Assembly: GCA_964385195.1 (NCBI GenBank)
Contig: CAYLOC010000006.1
Location: 1-38,022, forward strand
DNA length: 38,022 nt
Source: CAYLOC01 sp964385195
GTDB lineage: Bacteria > Actinomycetota > Actinomycetes > Propionibacteriales > Nocardioidaceae
Reading direction: 5' to 3'
In this document: one piece after another, positions 32,682 to 38,022 of the stretch
Position numbering within the stretch: position 1 is the first letter of the stretch
Layout: each line of letters begins with the position of its first letter
Translations under genes and position numbers: made by a program
Notes under the pieces: model-generated
Told to the model about the DNA's origin: nothing
What the model saw: only the letters and a program-made list of their open reading frames with translations
The model's database searches: none

Positions 32682-33632
32682 CTACGCGTCGATGTTCGCC
32701 GCGGCCGGAACGGACTCGGGGTCCATCACGTCGAGGATGCGTTGCAGGTCCTCCAACGATGCGAACTCCACCGTGATCTTTCCCTTGCGCTTGCCCAGTT
32801 CGACCTTGCACCGGGTCTCGAACCGCTCCGACAGCCGGGACGCGATCTCGCTCAATCCCGGCGCGATGGGCCGTGCGGGGTGCCGCCGGGTCGCCGTACC
32901 GGACGGCTCCTCCTCGCCCACCGCGACGACCTCCTCCAGGGCGCGTACCGACATCCCTTCGGCCACGACCCGGTCAGCCAGCCGGTCCTGGTCTTCGGTG
33001 TCCGGCACCGCCAGCAGCGCACGCGCATGGCCGGCCGACAGCACTCCGGCGGCGACGCGGCGCTGCACGCCGGGGCTGAGGCGCAGCAACCGCAACGTGT
33101 TGGTGATCTGGGGACGCGAGCGTCCCAAGCGTTCGGCCAGGTCGTCGTGCGTGCAGCCGAAGTCTTCCAGGAGCTGCTGGTACGCCGCGGCCTCCTCCAG
33201 CGGGTTCAGCTGCGCACGGTGCAGGTTCTCCAGCAGCGCGCTGCGGAGCATCTCCTCGTCACCGGTCTCCTTCACGATGGCCGGGATCTGCTCCAGCCCC
33301 GCCCGTTGCGCGGCGCGCCAGCGGCGCTCGCCCATGATCAGCTCATAGCCCTCGGCGTCGGTTGGACGGACCACGATCGGCTGCAAGACGCCCACCTCGC
33401 GCAGGGAGTGGGCGAGCTCGGTCATCGCGTCCTCGTCGAAGTCCGTCCGTGGCTGTCGGGGGTTGGGCCGCACCCGGGACACCGCGACCTCGCGGAAGTG
33501 CGCGCCCGGGACCTCGTTCTGCGACTCCGGGCGGTCCCCGTCCGAACCCTGCTCAGCGACGGGCTCCGCCGGACTCGACGCCGGGATCAGCGACCCCAGG
33601 CCACGTCCGAGCCCTCGTCGATGTGTGGTCAT
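32682..33632 (-). CDS. parB: Chromosome-partitioning CTPase/DNA-binding protein ParB
   Basis: The 316-residue protein begins MTTHRRGLGRGLGSLIP. It contains the ParB core with box I VRPNPRQPRTDF, the CTP-binding GERRWRAAQRAGL and the ALLENLHRAQLNPLEEA stretch. The helix-turn-helix (TQ-like CTHDDLAERLGRSRPQITNTLRLLRL) and a C-terminal dimerisation domain follow. ParB loads at parS, spreads as a CTP-gated clamp and recruits SMC. The start ATG overlaps the parA stop (ATGA). Two parS sites lie at 34547-34562 and 35331-35346, within this same operon. Confidence 0.96.
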   Translation of the reverse strand: MTTHRRGLGRGLGSLIPASSPAEPVAEQGSDGDRPESQNEVPGAHFREVAVSRVRPNPRQPRTDFDEDAMTELAHSLREVGVLQPIVVRPTDAEGYELIMGERRWRAAQRAGLEQIPAIVKETGDEEMLRSALLENLHRAQLNPLEEAAAYQQLLEDFGCTHDDLAERLGRSRPQITNTLRLLRLSPGVQRRVAAGVLSAGHARALLAVPDTEDQDRLADRVVAEGMSVRALEEVVAVGEEEPSGTATRRHPARPIAPGLSEIASRLSERFETRCKVELGKRKGKITVEFASLEDLQRILDVMDPESVPAAANIDA

Positions 33633-34648
33633 GATGACTCCTTCTCCGCGACGTTCTGCCGGGTCAACTCCACGGCTGCCTCCAGGTAGCACAACGACCC
33701 GGCCGATCCCGGGTCGTAGGTCATCACCGTCTGTCCGTAACTCGGTGCCTCTGAGATCCGGACCGAACGAGGAATGGCCGTCTGCAACACCACCGACCCG
33801 AAATGGTGGCGCACCTCCTCGGCCACTCCCGAGGCGAGCCGGGTCCGGCCGTCGTACATGGTGAGGACGATCGCGCCCAGGGTCAGCGTGGGGTTCAGGT
33901 GCTTGCGGATCTCGTCGATCGTGCGCAACAACTGGGTGACGCCCTCCAGTGCGTAGTACTCGCACTGGATCGGGATGAGCATCTCCTGACCGGCGGCCAG
34001 AGCATTCACGGTGAGCAGGCCTAACGAAGGCGGGCAGTCGATGAACACGTAGTCGTAGCGTTGCCCGGCGGCCTCGCGCTCGCTCAGGTAGGCCTGAAGG
34101 GCGCGATGGAGCCGGGTTTCCCGTGCGACGAGGGAGACCAGCTCGATCTCGGCACCGGCGAGGTCGATCGTCGCCGGGACCACGTCCAGGCCGGGGACCT
34201 CGGGACAGGGCCGGACCACGTCTTGGATCGGCGTCTCCTGGACCAAGACGCCGTACGCGCTCGGGGTGCCCTCCGGGTGGTCGATCGACAGCGCGGTCGA
34301 GGCGTTGCCCTGGGGGTCGACGTCCACGACGAGCACCCGGAGACCGCGCTGTGCCAGCGCCGCCGCGACGTTGACCGCGGTCGTGGTTTTCCCGACCCCG
34401 CCCTTCTGGTTGGCGACGACCAGCACCCGGGTCTCCTCCGGCGGGATCACCGGAGGAATATCCACCGGAGCCAGATCTCGGCCCTCTGCCGCAGAATCCG
34501 GTGTCACCCGGACTCCCTCGGGTCTCGCGGGAGGTACGTCGGAGTCTGTTTCACGTGAAACCTCGGCGGGTGGCCATCCCAAGCCCGGCGCGGGCGGATC
34601 GGCCGCACCCGGCCACCCGAGTGAGCCGATCACCGGGTCAGTCGGCAT
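33629..34648 (-). CDS. parA: Chromosome-partitioning ATPase ParA
   Basis: The 339-residue ATPase has a 70-residue Pro-rich, probably disordered N-terminal extension. The deviant Walker A KGGVGKTT is at 82-89, DVDPQGNAS at about 110-118, and YVFIDCPPSLGLLT is the Walker B region. The C-terminal DNA-binding surface lies around IPRSVRISEAPSYGQTV. ParA forms a nucleoid-bound gradient that moves the ParB-parS complex. The N-terminal extension contains VSRET (30-34), encoded by a parS site. The gene overlaps rsmG by 11 bp and parB by 4 bp. Confidence 0.95.
   Translation of the reverse strand: MPTDPVIGSLGWPGAADPPAPGLGWPPAEVSRETDSDVPPARPEGVRVTPDSAAEGRDLAPVDIPPVIPPEETRVLVVANQKGGVGKTTTAVNVAAALAQRGLRVLVVDVDPQGNASTALSIDHPEGTPSAYGVLVQETPIQDVVRPCPEVPGLDVVPATIDLAGAEIELVSLVARETRLHRALQAYLSEREAAGQRYDYVFIDCPPSLGLLTVNALAAGQEMLIPIQCEYYALEGVTQLLRTIDEIRKHLNPTLTLGAIVLTMYDGRTRLASGVAEEVRHHFGSVVLQTAIPRSVRISEAPSYGQTVMTYDPGSAGSLCYLEAAVELTRQNVAEKESS
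34547..34562. promoter_or_regulatory. parS site inside parA
   Basis: TGTTTCACGTGAAACC contains the 14-bp palindrome GTTTCACGTGAAAC (34548-34561), which is the canonical actinobacterial parS core. It lies in the parA coding sequence, where it encodes VSRET. It is a ParB loading site close to oriC. Confidence 0.92.
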
Positions 34649-35354
34649 CGCGTCCCTGCTCCCTCTGGCGCTGCATCGTCATCGATCTGGTTGCTGCCGT
34701 CGAGCCACCCGACGGCCGTCCCACGCGCACCACCACCGCCGGCGGTGTCACGACATCGTGACCATACCGCTCGACGGTGACAGACTGCGCGTCCCACGCG
34801 CGCAGCACCGGCATCGCTGCGTCCCGCTCCCGCTCGGCGCTGTCGCCTTTCCAGGCCAGCACGGTTCCCCCGGCAGCGCACAGCGGCAGCGTCGACTCCA
34901 GCAGGCGGTCCAGTGGGGCGACGGCGCGGGCCACCACAACGTCCCAGGACGCCGCTGGGGCGTCATCGGGTGCGCGCCCGCGTTCGACCACCAGGTCCGG
35001 CAGCGACAAGGCGCGTCGTACGTCCTGCAGAAATCGCACCCGCCGCAGCTGCGGTTCCAGCAACGTCATCACGACGTCGGGCCGCGCCAGCGCGAGGACG
35101 ATTCCAGGTAACCCGGCGCCGCTGCCGACATCGCACACCGTCGCGTACGGGGGGAGCGCGGGCGCGACGACGGCGCAGTTCAGGATGTGCCGGGACCAGA
35201 TGCGGCCGGCCTCACGTGGACCCAGCACGCCGCGCGTGACCCCGTCACTCAGCAATATGTCGACATAGCGATGAATCTTCTCCGCAGCATCACGGTCCGG
35301 GAACAGGCTCTCGACTACCGTCGCGTCCACGGTTTCACGTGAAACGCCTGTCAT
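34638..35354 (-). CDS. rsmG: 16S rRNA (guanine527-N7)-methyltransferase RsmG
   Basis: The 238-residue SAM-dependent enzyme methylates G527 of 16S rRNA; loss gives low-level streptomycin resistance in several bacteria. Motif I is VCDVGSGAGLPGIVLAL at about 73-89. LLEPQLRRVRFLQDV and DVVVARAVAPLDRLLE follow. The first residues MTGVSRET are encoded by the second parS site, so the start codon lies just beside it. Its 3' end overlaps parA by 11 bp. It follows jag by 12 bp. The length matches the family. Confidence 0.95.
   Translation of the reverse strand: MTGVSRETVDATVVESLFPDRDAAEKIHRYVDILLSDGVTRGVLGPREAGRIWSRHILNCAVVAPALPPYATVCDVGSGAGLPGIVLALARPDVVMTLLEPQLRRVRFLQDVRRALSLPDLVVERGRAPDDAPAASWDVVVARAVAPLDRLLESTLPLCAAGGTVLAWKGDSAERERDAAMPVLRAWDAQSVTVERYGHDVVTPPAVVVRVGRPSGGSTAATRSMTMQRQREQGRDAD
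35331..35346. promoter_or_regulatory. parS site at the 5' end of rsmG
   Basis: GGTTTCACGTGAAACG contains the canonical 14-bp core GTTTCACGTGAAAC (35332-35345). It is inside the rsmG coding region, encoding VSRET at residues 4-8. It lies 784 bp from the first parS. Confidence 0.92.
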
Positions 35355-35366
35355 CGCGGTGCCGGC

Positions 35367-35936
35367 TCAGGCCGGGGCGATCACGACACAGCGCGTGGGT
35401 TCCTCGCCCTCGGAGGAACTCTGCAGACCGGCGGCGGCAACCGCATCGTGCACGACCTTGCGCTCGAACGGGTTCATCGGCGACAGCTTGACCGGCTCCC
35501 CGCTTTCCCGCACGTCCTCAACGGCTTCCTGGGCCATCACCAACACGTTCTTCTTCACGTCCGCTCGGTAGCCCCCGATGTCGAGCATCAGCCCGGACCG
35601 TTGTCCGGTCTCGCGGTACACCGCCAGCCGGGTCAGTTCCTGCAGACGCTCCAGCACTGCGCCGTCCGGCCCGACCAGGCGGTCCAGGTGCGCACCGACG
35701 ATGGAGACGGCAGCCCGGTCTCCTTCGACGTCCATGTCGATGTCCCCGTCGAGGTCGGCGATGTCCAGCAGCCCCTCGAGGTAGTCCGCGGCGATCTCCC
35801 CTTCCTCCTCCAGGTGCCGCAGGCGCGACCGCGTCTCCGCAGCCTCGTCGCTCTCCGTGGGTTCGGCCTCGTCCACCGACTCCGGACCGTGGTCGGTCGA
35901 TGGTTCGGTGGGGTTCTCCTCAACGGCGTCACTCAT
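35367..35936 (-). CDS. jag: Jag/KhpB-like KH-R3H RNA-binding protein
   Basis: The 189-residue protein has a very acidic N-terminal 40 residues, a KH-like domain (about 75-115, VSIVGAHLDRLVGPDGAVLERLQELTRL) and a C-terminal R3H domain (about 125-175). The latter carries LSPMNPFERKVVHDAV. The N-terminal Jag_N domain is absent, as is usual in actinobacteria. It is an RNA-binding protein linked to cell elongation and division in Firmicutes through KhpA/KhpB. It lies 24 bp downstream of yidC and 12 bp upstream of rsmG in one operon. Confidence 0.93.
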   Translation of the reverse strand: MSDAVEENPTEPSTDHGPESVDEAEPTESDEAAETRSRLRHLEEEGEIAADYLEGLLDIADLDGDIDMDVEGDRAAVSIVGAHLDRLVGPDGAVLERLQELTRLAVYRETGQRSGLMLDIGGYRADVKKNVLVMAQEAVEDVRESGEPVKLSPMNPFERKVVHDAVAAAGLQSSSEGEEPTRCVVIAPA

Positions 35937-35960
35937 GCTGGCTCCGAATCGTCGGGTTGG

Positions 35961-36932
35961 TTACCGTTTGCGCTTCTTCTTCTTGTTGCGTTGGCTCCGG
36001 CTCTGCCGTTTCGGCTGGGTGCGCTGCGGCGGCTTCGGCGGAGTCGGCTCGCTCGTCTCCGCGGTTGCGCCGGCGCCCTCAGGCAGAGCTCCCCCGTGTT
36101 TGCGCGCTGCCTTTGCCTCGTCACGCTTCTTCTTCGCTTCATACGCCGGGGTGCCCGGCGTGGGGTTGTTATGGATGACGTACAGGTTCTGTCCCATGGA
36201 CCAGGTGTTCGACGTCACCCAGTAGAACAGCACTCCGAGCGGGAACGCGACCCCGCCGATGATGAACACCAGCGGCAACACGTACAGCATCATCTTCTGC
36301 GCCTGGGCGTACTGGCCGCTCATCGCCGACGCCGGCATGTTCTTGGTCATCAACTGCCGCTGCATGAAGAACGTGGTGATGACCATCAGCGCGATCAGGC
36401 ACCCGGTGATGATCTTGACCGTGATGTCGTCGGTCGAGGTGAAGGAATCCGAGATATGGATGGGTCCGATCGAGGAGTGCGTCATCGACGTCACGTGCGC
36501 TTGGGTGAAGAACCCCACGGGCGTGTCATTCCGGGCGGCGTTCTCCAGCGTCCGGAACAGCGCGAAGAAGATCGGCATCTGCAAGATCAACGGCAGACAC
36601 GACGCGAACGGGTTGGTGCCGGACTCCTTGTAGAGCTTCATCGTCTCCTGGGTGAGACGTTCCCGGTCGTGTCCGTACTTCTTCTGCAGCTCTTTCACCT
36701 GGGGCTGGATCAGCTGCATCGCCCGGCTGGCCTTGATCTGTTTCACATACAACGGGATCAGGCAAGCGCGGATCACCACGGTCAAGAAGATGATCGACAG
36801 TCCCCAAGAGATCCCCGGCGGGACACCAAGAACCCCGTGGAAGAGCTCGTGGAACGCCAACATGATGCCGGACGTCACGTAGTACAGCGGCACCATGATG
36901 GCGTGGCCGGCACTGGTGAAGAAGTCGATCAC
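35961..36932 (-). CDS. yidC: Membrane protein insertase YidC/Oxa1
   Basis: The 323-residue protein has five predicted membrane segments and the 60-kDa inner-membrane protein core. WGLSIIFLTVVIRACLIPLYVKQ (about 43-65) contains the conserved arginine of the hydrophilic groove. LQKKYGHDRERLTQETMKLYKESGTNPFASCLPLILQMPIFFALFRTL and FPLGVLFYWVTSNTWSMGQ follow. The C-terminal 60 residues are highly basic (ending NKKKKRKR) and can contact the ribosome. It inserts and folds membrane proteins with or without SecYEG. The GTG start at 36932 immediately abuts the yidD stop. Confidence 0.95.
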   Translation of the reverse strand: MIDFFTSAGHAIMVPLYYVTSGIMLAFHELFHGVLGVPPGISWGLSIIFLTVVIRACLIPLYVKQIKASRAMQLIQPQVKELQKKYGHDRERLTQETMKLYKESGTNPFASCLPLILQMPIFFALFRTLENAARNDTPVGFFTQAHVTSMTHSSIGPIHISDSFTSTDDITVKIITGCLIALMVITTFFMQRQLMTKNMPASAMSGQYAQAQKMMLYVLPLVFIIGGVAFPLGVLFYWVTSNTWSMGQNLYVIHNNPTPGTPAYEAKKKRDEAKAARKHGGALPEGAGATAETSEPTPPKPPQRTQPKRQSRSQRNKKKKRKR

Positions 36933-37202
36933 TTACAGCTCCTTGCCCAGGTGAACTCGCCGAGCCACCCAGGAGTTTCGCCAGGAATAGTGCTCCGGGA
37001 CCGGGTCGTACCCGCCGGCCGCCCAGGGGTGGCAGCGCCCCACCCGGCAGACCGCCAGCCAACTGCCCTTCGCGGCCCCATGCTCTCGGACGGCATCCAA
37101 GGCGTACGCCGAGCAGGACGGATAGTACCGGCACACCTGTCCGTACAACGGGCTGATCAGGAACCGGTAGGCCCGCAACAGGCCGATCAACAGATATTTC
37201 AC
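36933..37202 (-). CDS. yidD: Membrane protein insertion efficiency factor YidD
   Basis: The 89-residue protein begins with an amphipathic segment (KYLLIGLLRAYRFLISPLYG). The family core CRYYPSCSAYALDAVREHGAAKG follows, then CHPWAAGGYDPVP. Conserved cysteines lie in CRYYPSC and RCHPW. It helps YidC-dependent insertion at the cytoplasmic membrane face. The chosen GTG at 37202 overlaps the rnpA stop (GTGA) and gives the normal length. An ATG at 37238 would add 12 residues inside rnpA. It is the third gene of the rpmH-rnpA-yidD-yidC order found across bacteria. Confidence 0.93.
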   Translation of the reverse strand: MKYLLIGLLRAYRFLISPLYGQVCRYYPSCSAYALDAVREHGAAKGSWLAVCRVGRCHPWAAGGYDPVPEHYSWRNSWVARRVHLGKEL

Positions 37203-37564
37203 GATGCCCGGTCCGGTTTCACGAGGGCCGCCAGACACCCGTCCAGATCCCGTCCCAGCCGGGTGAAACTGGCCCCTGCGGCGGCCGGTTTGGCACGGAT
37301 GACCACGATCATCCCGGCCGGGAACACGTCATGGCGGGAACGCACCAACTCCCGGAGCCGGCGCTTGACCCGGTTCCGGGTGACCGCGTTACCCACTGCC
37401 TTGGACACCACCACACCTGCCTTGAACGTCTCGCTGCACCCGTGCACCTCGCCGCATCCGCTGTGCAGGTAGACGACCATGGACCCGCGTGCGGCACGGA
37501 TGCCCGAGCGGGTCGCCGTGCGGAAGTCCGCGGACCTGCGTAGCCGATGCTCCGCGGCCAACAC
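37199..37564 (-). CDS. rnpA: Ribonuclease P protein component
   Basis: The 121-residue basic protein begins LAAEHRLRRSADFRTATRSG after its start codon. It contains the RNR signature AVTRNRVKRRLREL at about 59-72. It binds the RNase P RNA and helps 5' maturation of tRNA. The start is set at GTG 37564, 8 bp after the rpmH stop; the open frame further upstream runs through rpmH in another frame and is not coding. Overlap with yidD is GTGA. Confidence 0.93.
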   Translation of the reverse strand: MLAAEHRLRRSADFRTATRSGIRAARGSMVVYLHSGCGEVHGCSETFKAGVVVSKAVGNAVTRNRVKRRLRELVRSRHDVFPAGMIVVIRAKPAAAGASFTRLGRDLDGCLAALVKPDRAS

Positions 37565-37572
37565 GCCCGCGA

Positions 37573-37710
37573 CTACGCCGCGAGGCGGCTGCGGCCCCGG
37601 CGTCGACGACGGGAGACGATGGCGCGCCCGGCGCGGGTGCGCATCCGAGCCCGGAAGCCGTGGGTACGGTGCCGGTGTCGGTTGCTGGGCTGAAACGTTC
37701 GCTTGCTCAC
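37573..37710 (-). CDS. rpmH: 50S ribosomal protein bL34
   Basis: The 45-residue, highly basic protein begins [20 protein letters not shown] and contains [20 protein letters not shown], then ends SRLAA. It matches bL34 throughout. The start codon is GTG at 37710 and GGGAG lies upstream at the right distance. It is easily missed because of its size. It is the first gene of the leftward rpmH-rnpA-yidD-yidC-jag-rsmG-parA-parB run and is divergent from dnaA, which is expected beyond the right edge. Confidence 0.95.
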   Translation of the reverse strand: MSKRTFQPSNRHRHRTHGFRARMRTRAGRAIVSRRRRRGRSRLAA

Positions 37711-37775
37711 GGTGGACTACTCCCAAATGATCGGGGCTGCGATCGGGCCTGATCGGCGGCTTGCCTCGACAACAC

Positions 37776-37804
37776 CACTTATCCACACACCGTTAAGTCG
37801 ACAA
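37776..37804 (-). promoter_or_regulatory. Putative rpmH promoter overlapping a DnaA box
   Basis: Reading leftward, TTGTCG (37804-37799) serves as -35 and TAAGTG (37781-37776) as -10, separated by 17 bp. The exact DnaA box TTATCCACA (37779-37787, plus strand) overlaps the -10, and a CGACAAA/TTTGTCG inverted repeat overlaps the -35. DnaA could therefore repress rpmH transcription; this is inference. Confidence 0.4.
37779..37787 (+). promoter_or_regulatory. DnaA box (exact TTATCCACA)
   Basis: This is an exact match to the bacterial consensus DnaA box, lying between rpmH and the expected dnaA start. DnaA autoregulation or origin function is likely by position. Confidence 0.7.
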
Positions 37805-37816
37805 ATCGCTTTGTCG
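37799..37816. repeat. 7-bp inverted repeat CGACAAA-TCGC-TTTGTCG
   Basis: The arms are perfect with a 4-nt spacer. The motif TTTGTCG recurs in the palindromes between the ddl-like gene and parB (32620-32631 and 32667-32677). It is a candidate protein-binding site near the rpmH promoter. Confidence 0.55.
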
Positions 37817-37849
37817 GACGATCGGCGCACACGCGTGCAGCCACCAGCC

Positions 37850-37858
37850 TGTGGACAT
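37850..37858 (-). promoter_or_regulatory. Second DnaA-box-like site
   Basis: TGTGGACAT is the reverse complement of ATGTCCACA, one mismatch from TTGTCCACA, which is preferred by several actinobacteria. It lies 63 bp from the exact box, in opposite orientation. Confidence 0.45.
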
Positions 37859-37902
37859 GTGGCGGGAGTCGACACTAAACCGACACGGCTACGGGTCAAC
37901 AT

Positions 37903-37963
37903 CGCTACGGTACGCGGTGGCCGTAGCGACGGTCAAACCGTCGGGCGCCCTCCCCGGGCGTCC
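37903..37963. repeat. Three consecutive stem-loops upstream of dnaA
   Basis: CGCTACGG/CCGTAGCG (37903-37910 with 37921-37928, 10-nt loop) is perfect. CGACGGT/ACCGTCG (37927-37933 with 37937-37943, 3-nt loop) is also perfect. GGGCGCCC/GGGCGTCC (37943-37950 with 37956-37963, 5-nt loop) pairs at 7 of 8 positions plus a G-T wobble. Adjacent stems share one or two bases. Confidence 0.75.
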
Positions 37964-38022
37964 GCTCACCGCTGGCAAGACTACCCGCTGGCGCCGACCC
38001 AGCCCAGTCGTCCACCTCCTGC

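Larger units (their letters stand above)
37711..38022. other. rpmH-dnaA intergenic region (partial)
   Basis: No gene begins here. The region contains the likely rpmH promoter, two DnaA-box sequences (37779-37787 exact TTATCCACA; 37850-37858 one mismatch to TTGTCCACA on the reverse strand), a 7-bp inverted repeat at 37799-37816, and three consecutive stem-loops at 37903-37963. Two boxes are too few for a full oriC, which in actinobacteria usually lies between dnaA and dnaN. The dnaA start codon is not within the window. Confidence 0.65.

Noticed and set aside
35448..37472. 674-codon plus-strand open frame across jag, yidC, yidD and rnpA
   Set aside because: It is antisense to four well-identified genes; third-position GC bias produces such frames.
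37711..38022. Complete oriC
   Set aside because: Only two DnaA-box-like sites and no clear AT-rich unwinding element are present; actinobacterial oriC is usually between dnaA and dnaN, beyond this window.

Overview
This window is a chromosomal core segment from a high-GC Gram-positive bacterium of the class Actinomycetia. The evidence is gene order. The right half (cca, DUF6049, murJ, pseudokinase, sigM, anti-sigma, trxB, trxA ... parB, parA, rsmG, jag, yidC, yidD, rnpA, rpmH) is the conserved block on one side of actinobacterial oriC. The left half (rplI, rpsR, ssb, rpsF, GT87, class A PBP, DUF5318, PadR, ino1) is the block that in Mycobacterium lies on the other side of dnaA. Here the two blocks are contiguous, as in Streptomyces-like chromosomes. 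The genus cannot be fixed from the sequence. dnaA should begin just past the right edge, and dnaB would be expected past the left edge.

Layout. 1-416: no recognisable gene, but short tandem repeats and a cluster of DnaA-box-like sites. 417-3426: a MATE transporter facing the ribosomal/ssb operon rpsF-ssb-rpsR-rplI, whose leader folds like an S6:S18 autoregulatory element. 3592-8942: an S9 peptidase and a two-gene MacB/FtsX-type ABC transporter. 9254-9353: a scaffold gap next to an array of 22-bp palindromic repeats. 9488-15545: a cell-envelope cluster made of a FemX-like aminoacyltransferase, an alanine-racemase-like protein, a GT87 glycosyltransferase and a class A penicillin-binding protein. 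15593-18063: DUF5318, a second scaffold gap, and a PadR-ino1 operon with a palindromic operator. 18116-20927: an MFS transporter converging on the CCA-adding enzyme. 21011-29489: an envelope and stress run, DUF6049-murJ-pseudokinase-sigM-anti-sigma, then trxB-trxA behind a SigR-type promoter. 29479-32602: GNAT, aminotransferase and a D-Ala-D-Ala-ligase-like gene. 32682-37710: the leftward parB-parA-rsmG-jag-yidC-yidD-rnpA-rpmH block with two parS sites. 37711-38022: the rpmH-dnaA intergenic region.

The genes serve four linked jobs: peptidoglycan precursor supply and export (ddl-like, alr-like, FemX-like, MurJ with its pseudokinase, PBP); ribosome and membrane-protein biogenesis (r-proteins, RNase P protein, YidC/YidD, Jag); origin segregation (ParABS); and redox/stress control (TrxA/B, SigM and its anti-sigma factor).

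I found no phage, transposon, CRISPR or biosynthetic cluster, and no clear candidate for an undescribed multi-gene system. The most unusual signals are non-coding: the palindromic repeat family at 9375-9462 and 19395-19465, repeated 15-bp tandem duplications, stacked hairpins at the right edge, and the PadR operator. Both runs of 100 Ns are flanked by identical sequence (55 bp and 42 bp), so they look like unmerged overlapping contig ends rather than real missing DNA.
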